NCBI GenBank assembly: GCA_002869585.1
Contig: PKUO01000059.1
Coordinates: 1-64,000 of the forward strand
Direction: 5' to 3'
Length of the DNA: 64,000 nt
Source of the DNA: Sedimenticola sp.
GTDB lineage: Bacteria; Pseudomonadota; Gammaproteobacteria; Chromatiales; Chromatiaceae
A program made the position numbers and the translations under genes. Of the stretch, positions 18,461-27,094 are shown in pieces. The notes under the pieces were generated by a model. It saw nothing but the letters and a program-made list of their open reading frames with translations, did no database searches and was not told the DNA's origin. Each line of letters opens with the position of its first letter. Position 1 is the first letter of the stretch.

Positions 18461-18539
18461 ATCTGGTCATGGAATCCGTCAGTCATTACATTTTACACCA
18501 GTGATAATCCATCTATAACATCAGGTATGGGGCATCTCA

Positions 18540-19277
18540 ATGCCTGGCATGTATCAGGAAACCATGTCTACTTTCAGATTCCAGCAATTTTCTGTTGAAC
18601 AGTCCCAATCGGCCATGAAGGTCTGTACCGATACCACGCTGTTCGGGGCGATGATGCCCATATGCCCGGGAGATACTGTTCTGGACATTGGATCAGGGAC
18701 TGGCGTGCTTTCACTGATGGCGGCTCAGCTGGGTGCGGGCCATGTTACTGCCGTCGAGTTGACAGCCTCCGCCCACTCAGAGTCGCAAAGCAATTTCAGA
18801 CAGAGCCGCTGGTCAGATCGTTTGTCAGGTGTTCATCAGGATATTCAGGGCTACTGCAAGAATTGTTCTGAACGGTACGACCTGATCATCAGTAACCCGC
18901 CATTTTTTCAGCAGCACAGCCGGTCGGATGAGAGCCTGCGCAGTATTGCCCGACACACTGACCAACTCTCCTATCCGGAACTGATTGTCGCGGCGGAAAA
19001 AGTCTCAACCCAGCAGACACGACTCTATCTATTGTTACCCGTCCATGCGGTCAGACAGTTCGTAGGGCTGGCCAGGGACATGAATTTCTTCCTTATCGAC
19101 CGGGTCGATTTTCGCGGCTATGGGAGAAACTCACCTAAGGTAGCCGCCCTGACCTTCAGCAGGACGCCCGGATATTTTATTTCCAGAGTGCATACGATAT
19201 ATGAGGCTGACCGCGTCTACTCGAAGGAGAGTGAACACTATCTGTCACCCTTTCTGCTGCGCTTCTCTAAAGATTGA
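18540..19277 (+). CDS. trmN6: tRNA1(Val) adenine(37)-N6-methyltransferase TrmN6 (YfiC)
   Basis: A 245-residue class I SAM methyltransferase. It has a glycine-rich SAM loop (DIGSGTGVLSL), ELTAS as motif II, and the catalytic ISNPPFF of N6-adenine methyltransferases. The N-terminal FRFQQFSVEQSQSAMKV is typical of the YfiC family, which methylates A37 of tRNA-Val. In-frame ATGs at 18540, 18549 and 18564 are all possible; 18564, with AGGA close before it, fits family N-termini best. It is convergent with the tRNA-Pro transcript. Confidence 0.85.
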   Translation: MPGMYQETMSTFRFQQFSVEQSQSAMKVCTDTTLFGAMMPICPGDTVLDIGSGTGVLSLMAAQLGAGHVTAVELTASAHSESQSNFRQSRWSDRLSGVHQDIQGYCKNCSERYDLIISNPPFFQQHSRSDESLRSIARHTDQLSYPELIVAAEKVSTQQTRLYLLLPVHAVRQFVGLARDMNFFLIDRVDFRGYGRNSPKVAALTFSRTPGYFISRVHTIYEADRVYSKESEHYLSPFLLRFSKD

Positions 19278-19303
19278 GTCTTTACCATGCCCATCAAGCA
19301 GAC

Positions 19304-19336
19304 AAAAAAAAGACCTACCGCCATTGACGATAAGTC
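19304..19336 (-). terminator. Intrinsic terminator after tRNA-Pro
   Basis: On the minus strand a 9-bp stem with G-U pairs (GACTTATCG / CGGTAGGTC) is followed directly by a run of eight T. It ends the translation-operon/tRNA transcript. Confidence 0.75.
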
Positions 19337-19358
19337 TCTATCTATCCGACCAGTAAAT

Positions 19359-19435
<77 letters not shown>

Positions 19436-19535
19436 AGATAACCCTTTACTACCCTACAACAGCTCTCCTTGGCGGTAATTTCCAAGGGAGGGCGCATACT
19501 AGGTGTTAAAAACTATGTTGTCAATGCAAAGCACT

Positions 19536-19895
19536 TCAGTGCTTTAGGATACTCAGAATCTCTTCCAACTCAGTGCGCAGTTGCTTGATAATCTGCTGGC
19601 TCTGAGTCTGATCATCCTTGGCCCCTTCACCGGAAAGCTGCTGTCGGGCGCCACCGATTGTGAAGCCTTGATCATACAGAAGGCTGCGTATCTGTCGGAT
19701 CATGATTACATCATGACGTTGATAATATCGGCGATTGCCGCGGCGCTTGACCGGCTTGAGTTGGGGGAACTCCTGCTCCCAGTAACGCAGTACATGGGGC
19801 TTTACACCACAGAGTTCACTCACTTCACCAATGGTGAAGTACCGTTTGCCGGGAATCGGCGGCAGATCGACTGTACTACTGCTCGCTTCCAGCAT
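19536..19895 (-). CDS. MerR-family regulator downstream of ihfA
   Basis: A 119-residue MerR-type DNA-binding protein. The winged helix begins [30 protein letters not shown] and continues with [15 protein letters not shown]; a short coiled C-terminus ([19 protein letters not shown]) replaces a sensor domain, and it has no metal-binding cysteines. This short MerR protein is the standard neighbour of ihfA in gammaproteobacteria, function unknown. Its start overlaps the end of ihfA by 20 bases, so it is translated from the same mRNA. Confidence 0.88.
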   Translation of the reverse strand: MLEASSSTVDLPPIPGKRYFTIGEVSELCGVKPHVLRYWEQEFPQLKPVKRRGNRRYYQRHDVIMIRQIRSLLYDQGFTIGGARQQLSGEGAKDDQTQSQQIIKQLRTELEEILSILKH

Positions 19896-20175
19896 AAGCC
19901 TCTACCCTTGCTTTTAGTTTTTGGCCGGGACGAAATGTGACGACCCTTCTTGCGGATATTGGAATCTCCTCGCCCGTCTTCGGATTACGTCCTGGGCGCT
20001 GCTTTTTTTCACGCAAATCGAAGTTACCAAACCCGGAGAGTTTCACCTGTGACCCCTCTTCCAGAGAGCCCCGGATTTTCTCAAAAAACATCTCAACCAT
20101 CTCTTTGGCTTCACGTTTGTTAAGTCCGAGTTCATCGAACAGCTCTTCGGCCATGTCTGCCTTGGTCAATGCCAT
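19876..20175 (-). CDS. ihfA: Integration host factor subunit alpha
   Basis: A 99-residue HU/IHF-family protein that, with IhfB, bends DNA sharply at specific sites. The beginning ([23 protein letters not shown]), [22 protein letters not shown] with the DNA-intercalating Pro in the beta-arm, and [11 protein letters not shown] are diagnostic of the alpha subunit. It starts two bases after the pheT stop and is cotranscribed with the phenylalanyl-tRNA synthetase genes, as in E. coli. Confidence 0.97.
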   Translation of the reverse strand: MALTKADMAEELFDELGLNKREAKEMVEMFFEKIRGSLEEGSQVKLSGFGNFDLREKKQRPGRNPKTGEEIPISARRVVTFRPGQKLKARVEAYAGSEQ

Positions 20176-20177
20176 TG

Positions 20178-20783
20178 TCAGTCTCTCAATTTTGCGTTTA
20201 GTTCATCACCCAGCGCCTGGAGAATTTTATCCATGACGCTCTCCACTTCTTGATCCGTAAGAGTGTGGGAAGTTTCCTGTAAAATCAAGCCTAAAGCGAG
20301 GCTTTTTCGTCCAATATCTACTTTTTCACCAGTATAGACGTCAAACAGTATTATGTCTTGCAGGATTTCTCCTGCCGCCTGCCTGACACAGCGTCTGACA
20401 GTATCGAATTCGACGGTCTCATTCACCACCACCGCTATATCCCGCCTGATGGAGGGATACTTCGAAAGCGGCTGAAACGCAGGCAGTCTGCCATTGAGCA
20501 AATCGCCGATCCTGAGTTCGAACAGAAATGCCCTGCCCGCCAGATCCAGTTTGTGTTCCAACTCCGGGTGGAGCATGCCAATCCAGCCAATACGCTCGCC
20601 ATCGACGACAATCTCTGCAGACTGCCCTGGATGCAGCGAGGGGTGCTCAGCCGCCTTGAAGGCAAAATCCTCAGATCTGCCAGTCAGGGCTAAAATCGCT
20701 TCCAGGTCACCCTTCAGATCAAAAAAATCCACATGTCTGACAGGGATTCCCCACTGCTCTGAGGTTACACCACTTGTCACCAT
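20178..20783 (-). CDS. pheT: Phenylalanyl-tRNA synthetase beta subunit, C-terminal part (beyond in-frame TAA)
   Basis: These 201 codons continue the pheT frame after a TAA at 20811-20813. They encode the rest of the core catalytic-like domain ([33 protein letters not shown]) and the whole C-terminal anticodon-binding-like domain ([31 protein letters not shown]). The reading frame is identical to the upstream part (1773 bases between the two ATGs). Nine further sense codons (IKQDLILAG) precede this ATG and also match PheT, so homology begins right after the TAA. No ribosome-binding site precedes the ATG; re-initiation after the stop or read-through would be needed. Confidence 0.85.
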   Translation of the reverse strand: MVTSGVTSEQWGIPVRHVDFFDLKGDLEAILALTGRSEDFAFKAAEHPSLHPGQSAEIVVDGERIGWIGMLHPELEHKLDLAGRAFLFELRIGDLLNGRLPAFQPLSKYPSIRRDIAVVVNETVEFDTVRRCVRQAAGEILQDIILFDVYTGEKVDIGRKSLALGLILQETSHTLTDQEVESVMDKILQALGDELNAKLRD

Positions 20784-20810
20784 GCCAGCAAGTATTAAAT
20801 CTTGTTTAAT

Positions 20811-22556
20811 TTAATTATCTTGTTGAATAAACCTCAAACCAGATTCAAATATTCTCAGGCGGTTCTGTTGGCGCGATTGATTGTAAATCACCGTCTGCAG
20901 CAAGCCTGGCCAGAGACTGGTGCGCATCACCGACATATCAGCGGAGATCGGATTGGCCAATACAACCGTGCCATGCCCCGGATCGAGCAGATCATGCATT
21001 TCCGGGCTGATGAAACTGTAGGTAATAACCTCCTGATAGTCCCGATCGACCAGAATCTCTTTTGCCCGGTGGAGATCGAAAGCCACTTCCGGCTCTCCCT
21101 GCATGACCGTTGCCGCGGCGGCGCGTTTGGCGGGAATCTCCGTGTAGCCGTATATCCGTCCGATCTCCTCGATCAGGTCCACCTCGATGCTGATATCAAA
21201 GCGGCTGCTCGGCGCGGTTACCAGCCAGCCTGAATCAGCCGGCGCCAGCTTCATCTCCAGGCGAGTGAGAATATCGACAATACTGTGGTCCTCGATCCGC
21301 ACGCCGAGAATTTTCGCCACCCGCTCACGCCGCAGGAGAATCTCAGGTCGGCGTTCAATGAACGCCTCTTCTGCGACCTCCACCACCGGTCCAGGTTCGC
21401 CACCGGCAATCTCCAGCAGCAGTTGCGTGGCGCGCTCAAGGGCGGTGACCTGGCCAAAGGGGTCGACACCCCGCTCAAAACGGTGGGATGAGTCGGTGTG
21501 GAGCCCATAGCTGCGCGCCTTGCCACTGATTGCACGTGGTGCAAAAAAGGCGCTCTCGAACAGGATGTCGCTGGTATCATCAGCGACCCCGGAATGTTCA
21601 CCGCCCATGATGCCCGCGATCGCCACCGCCTTGTCGGCATCGGCAATTACCAGGGTATCCTCGCGCAGTTCAATTTCCTGACCATCCAGCAGAGTCAGTT
21701 TTTCGCCGTTGGAGGCCATGCGCACCCGGATTTCACCCTGTAACTGGCGCAGGTCGAATCCATGCATCGGCTGTCCCAGTTCGAGCATGACGTAGTTGGT
21801 GATATCCACGACCGGGCTGATCGGACGCATATCACTACGTCTCAACCGCTCCTGCATCCACAACGGGGTTTCGGCATTGGGATCGATATTGCGCACCACC
21901 CGGCAGGCGTAGCGTGGACAGGCCTCGGGGGCCAGCAGTTTGACCGGGAAGGTTGCCGTACCCGTTGCAGGGACGGGTTCGATCAGCGGCCGGGTCACAG
22001 GCGTGCGATTGATGACCCCTACTTCGCGGGCAATCCCGGACAGCCCCAGACAGTCACCGCGATCCGGCGTCAGATCCACTTCAATCGCCTTGTCATTCAG
22101 GTTCAGAAAATCCCTGACATCCCCGCCTACCTGCGCCTCTGCAGGCAACACCAGTATGCCATCCGATGTCTCCGCCAGTCCCAACTCGGACGCAGAGCAG
22201 ATCATGCCCTGGGATTCCACGCCCCTGAGTTTGGCCCGCTTGATCTTGAAATCACCGGGCAACACCGCGCCGATTACGGCAACCGGCACCTTTTGCCCGG
22301 CGGCGACATTGGGTGCGCCGCAGATAATTTGCAGATGATCACTTCCGCCGACATCAACGCTGCAGAGGCTGAGTTTGTCGGCATTGGGATGTTGTTCGCG
22401 GGTCAGCACCTCGCCGATCAGCACATCGCTGAACTCTCCCGCAACCGGGCTGACAGAGTCGACTTCCAACCCTGCCATGCTGAGTTGATCGGCCAACTCG
22501 TTGGTATCAACCGGTGGGTTTACCCATTCTCGCAACCAAGCTTCACTGAATCTCAT
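20811..22556 (-). CDS. pheT: Phenylalanyl-tRNA synthetase beta subunit, N-terminal part (ends at in-frame TAA)
   Basis: These 581 codons cover the tRNA-binding domain (LIGEVLTREQHPNADKLSL), the B3/B4 editing domain (about residues 200-400), the B5 domain and the start of the core domain, ending FESGLRFIQQDN-stop. PheT is normally near 795 residues; this part, the TAA and the in-frame continuation total about 792, so nothing but one codon is wrong. The stop lies inside the core domain, where splitting would be disruptive. The bases around it are much more AT-rich than the rest of the gene. pheT is essential, so sequence error, read-through or a functional split must explain it. Confidence 0.88.
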   Translation of the reverse strand: MRFSEAWLREWVNPPVDTNELADQLSMAGLEVDSVSPVAGEFSDVLIGEVLTREQHPNADKLSLCSVDVGGSDHLQIICGAPNVAAGQKVPVAVIGAVLPGDFKIKRAKLRGVESQGMICSASELGLAETSDGILVLPAEAQVGGDVRDFLNLNDKAIEVDLTPDRGDCLGLSGIAREVGVINRTPVTRPLIEPVPATGTATFPVKLLAPEACPRYACRVVRNIDPNAETPLWMQERLRRSDMRPISPVVDITNYVMLELGQPMHGFDLRQLQGEIRVRMASNGEKLTLLDGQEIELREDTLVIADADKAVAIAGIMGGEHSGVADDTSDILFESAFFAPRAISGKARSYGLHTDSSHRFERGVDPFGQVTALERATQLLLEIAGGEPGPVVEVAEEAFIERRPEILLRRERVAKILGVRIEDHSIVDILTRLEMKLAPADSGWLVTAPSSRFDISIEVDLIEEIGRIYGYTEIPAKRAAAATVMQGEPEVAFDLHRAKEILVDRDYQEVITYSFISPEMHDLLDPGHGTVVLANPISADMSVMRTSLWPGLLQTVIYNQSRQQNRLRIFESGLRFIQQDN

Positions 22557-22592
22557 CTTCTAATCCCGCACAATGCGTTGAACCAAGACTTG

Positions 22593-22629
22593 AATCACTA
22601 ATTATATTATAATCAATAAATTAGTGATT
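22593..22629. repeat. AT-rich inverted repeat between pheS and pheT
   Basis: Two perfect 11-base arms (AATCACTAATT / AATTAGTGATT) are separated by 15 AT-only or nearly AT-only bases. The whole 117-base pheS-pheT spacer is strikingly AT-rich, unlike the flanking genes. There is no T-run directly after the stem in the transcribed direction, so this is not an obvious terminator. Confidence 0.7.
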
Positions 22630-22673
22630 ATTTTTAAACTATATTATTAATAATAATTAATGCCAGAAATACC

Positions 22674-23708
<1,035 letters not shown>

Positions 23709-23744
23709 TCATCCCCTGTCAGGCATATATTCCGGTTTTCAAAC

Positions 23745-23822
23745 AAAAAAGGGGAAAGACCGGATGGCCTTCCCCCTTATTCGATGTCATTTCAATTGCC
23801 GGCTGCGCGCCGGCAATGACAA
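23745..23822 (-). promoter_or_regulatory. Probable transcription attenuator of pheST
   Basis: On the minus strand between rplT and pheS come two hairpins. The first has the stem TTGCCGGC/GCCGGCAA (23802-23822). The second is an imperfect stem starting AAGGGG and closing CCCCTT, followed by a T-run (23745-23778), i.e. an intrinsic terminator. Position and form match the phenylalanine attenuator of enteric pheST. A Phe-rich leader peptide is not evident, so the sensing mechanism is open. Confidence 0.6.
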
Positions 23823-23826
23823 GCTA

Positions 23827-24186
23827 TCAGCTGGAGAGACTGGCCTTGGCCTTTTCCGCCAAGGCGCTAAAAGCTGGTTTATCAAAAATAGCCAGATCAG
23901 CCAGCATCTTGCGATCGATCTCAATGCTTGCCTTCTTCAGACCATTGATCATACGGCTGTATGACAGGCCATTGTTGCGGGCACCGGCATTGATACGCGC
24001 GATCCACAAGGCACGAAATTGACGTTTTTTCTGACGACGGTCGCGATAGGCATATTGCCCCGCCTTGATTACCGCCTGTTTGGCAACACGATAAACTTTA
24101 CTACGGGCGCCGTAGTAACCCTTTGCTGCCTTCAGCACTTTTTTGTGTCTGGCGTGTGCTGTTACACCACGTTTTACTCGATGCAT
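23827..24186 (-). CDS. rplT: 50S ribosomal protein L20
   Basis: A 119-residue, strongly basic 23S rRNA-binding protein needed early in 50S assembly. [26 protein letters not shown] and [21 protein letters not shown] are the family signatures. The second residue is His where Pro is usual. It lies in the infC-rpmI-rplT operon, where L20 commonly represses its own operon translationally. Confidence 0.97.
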   Translation of the reverse strand: MHRVKRGVTAHARHKKVLKAAKGYYGARSKVYRVAKQAVIKAGQYAYRDRRQKKRQFRALWIARINAGARNNGLSYSRMINGLKKASIEIDRKMLADLAIFDKPAFSALAEKAKASLSS

Positions 24187-24224
24187 GGTTCAGTCTCCAA
24201 TATTCTTTCTGAAAAACCTGGTGA

Positions 24225-24422
24225 TCAGGCGTAGGGAATCATACGACGTGCTGATGCAACATCGGACCCGCACACTTGCATAGGCGAACGCAATTGACGC
24301 TTACGCTTGGTGCTTTTCTTGGTCAGAATATGGCGACGATGGGACTGGCCGCGCTTGAAAGCGCCAGTACCGGTTTTTTTGAACCGCTTTGCAGCGCCTC
24401 GGTTTGTCTTGATTTTTGGCAT
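24225..24422 (-). CDS. rpmI: 50S ribosomal protein L35
   Basis: A 65-residue basic protein, [19 protein letters not shown] at the start and [19 protein letters not shown] in the middle, complete for the family. The ATG at 24420-24422 is the true start; a TTG three codons upstream is not needed. It lies between infC and rplT. Confidence 0.97.
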   Translation of the reverse strand: MPKIKTNRGAAKRFKKTGTGAFKRGQSHRRHILTKKSTKRKRQLRSPMQVCGSDVASARRMIPYA

Positions 24423-24452
24423 ATTACTCAACTCGCATTTCTAAAGGTTAAT

Positions 24453-24968
24453 TTACTTTTTGGGACGCAGAACCATGACCATCTGACGACCTTCCATCGC
24501 GGGTTGTTGCTCGACTTCGCCATACTCGGCCAAGTCGGATTCAATCCGCTTGAGAAGATCCAGACCCAACTCCCTGTGTGCATGCTCGCGACCGCGAAAC
24601 CGCATGGTTATCTTGGTCTTGTCCCCATCTTCAAGGAAACGTATCAGGTTGCGCAGTTTTACCTGATAATCCCCTTCTCCCGTCCCTGGGCGAAACTTTA
24701 TCTCTTTAATCTGAACCTGCTTCTGCTTTTTCTTGGCAGCCGCTTTCTGCTTCTTTGTCTCAAAAATGAATTTCCCGAAATCCATTACCCGGCATACGGG
24801 TGGCTCTGAATTCGGGACGATCTCAACCAGATCCAATCCCGCGTCTGCTGCGGCACTCAGTGCCTCTGCAATTGAGACAATTCCCACCTGATCCCCATCC
24901 ACTCCGATCAAACGCACTTCATTGACCGTGATCTCTTCATTCAGGCGATTCTTTTTTGATGCAGCGAT
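24453..24968 (-). CDS. infC: Translation initiation factor IF-3 (non-canonical ATC start)
   Basis: IF-3 binds the 30S subunit, prevents premature 50S joining and rejects non-standard start codons. The 171 residues contain the N-domain ([31 protein letters not shown]), the linker ([17 protein letters not shown]) and the C-domain ([17 protein letters not shown]). No ATG, GTG or TTG is suitably placed. GGAGG (plus 24977-24981) lies 8 bases before an ATC codon at 24966-24968 that opens [13 protein letters not shown] rare start codon is the hallmark of infC autoregulation; E. coli uses ATT. Confidence 0.93.
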   Translation of the reverse strand: MAASKKNRLNEEITVNEVRLIGVDGDQVGIVSIAEALSAAADAGLDLVEIVPNSEPPVCRVMDFGKFIFETKKQKAAAKKKQKQVQIKEIKFRPGTGEGDYQVKLRNLIRFLEDGDKTKITMRFRGREHAHRELGLDLLKRIESDLAEYGEVEQQPAMEGRQMVMVLRPKK

Positions 24969-25005
24969 AGCCGGTTCCTCCAGAAAAATTATACCTGCCA
25001 AATAC

Positions 25006-25030
25006 GAAAGCACCGACGACCGGTGCTTTC
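25006..25030 (-). other. Hairpin between thrS and infC
   Basis: A perfect 10-bp stem (GAAAGCACCG / CGGTGCTTTC) with a 5-base loop lies just after the thrS stop. No T-run follows, but a TATAAT hexamer does (plus 24988-24993), then the infC ribosome-binding site. It may be a processing or attenuation element; a secondary infC promoter is possible. Confidence 0.5.
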
Positions 25031-25043
25031 AGATGGGCAGGTC

Positions 25044-26960
25044 TCAATTAGAACGGCGGGCGACCTGATCCCGCAACCGGCTGGAGAGCTCATCAACAGT
25101 CAAACTGCCGAGATCTTCTCCACTACGGGTGCGCACTGCGACGCTGCCATTCTCCATCTCGCGGTCGCCCACTACCAACAGGTAGGGGACGCGCGTTAAA
25201 GTATGCTCGCGGATTTTAAAGCCGATCTTCTCGTTTCTCAAGTCCGATTCGACTCTAAATCCCTGTAATTTTAAGCTTTCGGCCACTTTTTTCGAATATT
25301 CGGCCTGTTTGTCGGTAATATTCATCACCACGGCCTGGGTCGGCGACAGCCACAACGGCATGGCCCCGGCATACTCTTCAATCAGAATCCCGATAAAGCG
25401 CTCAAGCGATCCAAGGATTGCCCGGTGTAACATGACGGGAATCTTTTTACTATTATCCTCGGCAATGTAATGGGCATCCAGCCGTCCCGGCATGGAGAAA
25501 TCGACCTGCATGGTGCCGCACTGCCAGACACGGCCAAGACAATCGCGCAGGGAGAAGTCGATCTTCGGGCCGTAGAAGGCCCCTTCTCCCGGCTGTAATG
25601 TCCACTCCAGGCCTTTGGCATTGAGGGCATCTTCAAGCGCCTTCTCCGCCTTGTCCCAAACCTCATCCTCGCCTACACGCTGTTCAGGCCGGGTAGAGAG
25701 GGCGATCATCACATCCTGGAAGCCGAAATCACGATAGATTTCAAACAGCAGATCGACAAAACCGGACACCTCGCTCTGAATTTGGTCTTCGGTACAGAAG
25801 ATGTGGGCATCGTCCTGGACGAAGTTGCGTACCCGCATCAATCCATGCAGTGTGCCGCTCGCCTCATTGCGATGACAGGAGCCGAATTCCGCCAGCCTCA
25901 GCGGCAGATCGCGATAACTCTTCAACCCCTGATTGAACACCTGCACATGACAGGGGCAGTTCATCGGCTTGATCGCGTAGTCGCGATTCTCGGACTGGGT
26001 TGTGAACATGTCGGCCCGGTATTTGCTCCAGTGCCCCGATTTTTCCCACAGCGTACGGTCAACGATTTGCGGAGTACGGATTTCACGGTAGCCTGCCGAT
26101 TGGATCTTTTCGCGGATGTACTGCTCCACCAGGCGGTAAATGGTCCAACCCTTGTCGTGCCAGAAGATCATGCCCGGCGCCTCTTCCTGGGTGTGGAACA
26201 GGTCCAGGGCCTTACCGATTTTACGGTGATCGCGCTTTTCCGCCTCTTCCAGACGATGCAGGTAGGCCTTCAACTCCTTGGCATCCCGCCAGGCCGTGCC
26301 GTAAATGCGCTGCAGCATCTGGTTGTTGGAATCGCCGCGCCAGTAGGCGCCTGCGACCTTCATCAGTTTGAAACCCTTACCCAGTTTACTGGTGCTGGGC
26401 AGATGCGGGCCACGGCACACATCGAACCACTCACCCTGGCGATAGACTGAGACTTCTTCACCCTCGGGAATGATATCTTCGATGATCTCGACCTTGTACT
26501 TCTCGCCAATGCCGTCAAAGGTCTTGATCGCCTCGGAACGATCCCACACCTCGCGTGTGATCGGCAGATCGCGCTTGACGATCTCCTGCATGCGCGCTTC
26601 GATCTTCTCCAGGTCTTCGGGGGTGAAAGACTCTTCCCGGGCGAAGTCGTAGTAGAAACCGTTTTCAATGGCCGGACCGATCGTCACCTGGGTGCCAGGA
26701 TAGAGTTCCTGCACAGCCTGGGCCATGACATGCGCGGCGTCATGGCGCACCAGTTCCAGGGCCTCGTCGTCTTTGAGGGTCACGATCGCCAGTTGCGCAT
26801 CAGTATCGATGCTGTACGAGGTATCCACCAGTTTACCGTCCACCTTGCCAGCCAGGGCGGCCTTGGCCAGGCCCGGGCCGATAGAGGCCGCGACATCGTG
26901 AACAGAAACAGGTTTGTCGAAACTCTTCTGGGAGCCATCGGGAAGTGTTACTACAGGCAT
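25044..26960 (-). CDS. thrS: Threonyl-tRNA synthetase
   Basis: A 638-residue class II synthetase with all usual domains: TGS (residues 1-65), the editing domain with [12 protein letters not shown] and the later [12 protein letters not shown] metal site, the catalytic core with [10 protein letters not shown] (zinc ligand Cys), [14 protein letters not shown], motif 3 [16 protein letters not shown], and the anticodon-binding domain. It heads the thrS-infC-rpmI-rplT-pheS-pheT-ihfA operon. A terminator 44 bases upstream separates it from the sensor-kinase gene. Confidence 0.97.
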   Translation of the reverse strand: MPVVTLPDGSQKSFDKPVSVHDVAASIGPGLAKAALAGKVDGKLVDTSYSIDTDAQLAIVTLKDDEALELVRHDAAHVMAQAVQELYPGTQVTIGPAIENGFYYDFAREESFTPEDLEKIEARMQEIVKRDLPITREVWDRSEAIKTFDGIGEKYKVEIIEDIIPEGEEVSVYRQGEWFDVCRGPHLPSTSKLGKGFKLMKVAGAYWRGDSNNQMLQRIYGTAWRDAKELKAYLHRLEEAEKRDHRKIGKALDLFHTQEEAPGMIFWHDKGWTIYRLVEQYIREKIQSAGYREIRTPQIVDRTLWEKSGHWSKYRADMFTTQSENRDYAIKPMNCPCHVQVFNQGLKSYRDLPLRLAEFGSCHRNEASGTLHGLMRVRNFVQDDAHIFCTEDQIQSEVSGFVDLLFEIYRDFGFQDVMIALSTRPEQRVGEDEVWDKAEKALEDALNAKGLEWTLQPGEGAFYGPKIDFSLRDCLGRVWQCGTMQVDFSMPGRLDAHYIAEDNSKKIPVMLHRAILGSLERFIGILIEEYAGAMPLWLSPTQAVVMNITDKQAEYSKKVAESLKLQGFRVESDLRNEKIGFKIREHTLTRVPYLLVVGDREMENGSVAVRTRSGEDLGSLTVDELSSRLRDQVARRSN

Positions 26961-27004
26961 GCTTTCACCTTTCAGTGGTGACCCATACGAGAGGCCACAT
27001 GAAC

Positions 27005-27033
27005 AAAAAAACCGGGCCCTTGTGGGTCCGGTT
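27005..27033 (-). terminator. Intrinsic terminator between hybrid kinase and thrS
   Basis: On the minus strand a 10-bp stem (AACCGGACCC / GGGCCCGGTT, one G-T) with loop ACAA is followed by a T7 run. It ends the kinase transcript; because it precedes thrS closely, a role as a thrS leader attenuator cannot be excluded. Confidence 0.8.
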
Positions 27034-27094
27034 ATGACAGAATTTGACTACATTCTATTGATTCACAAGAGAAAGGCAACCTCTTACTGCCTTT

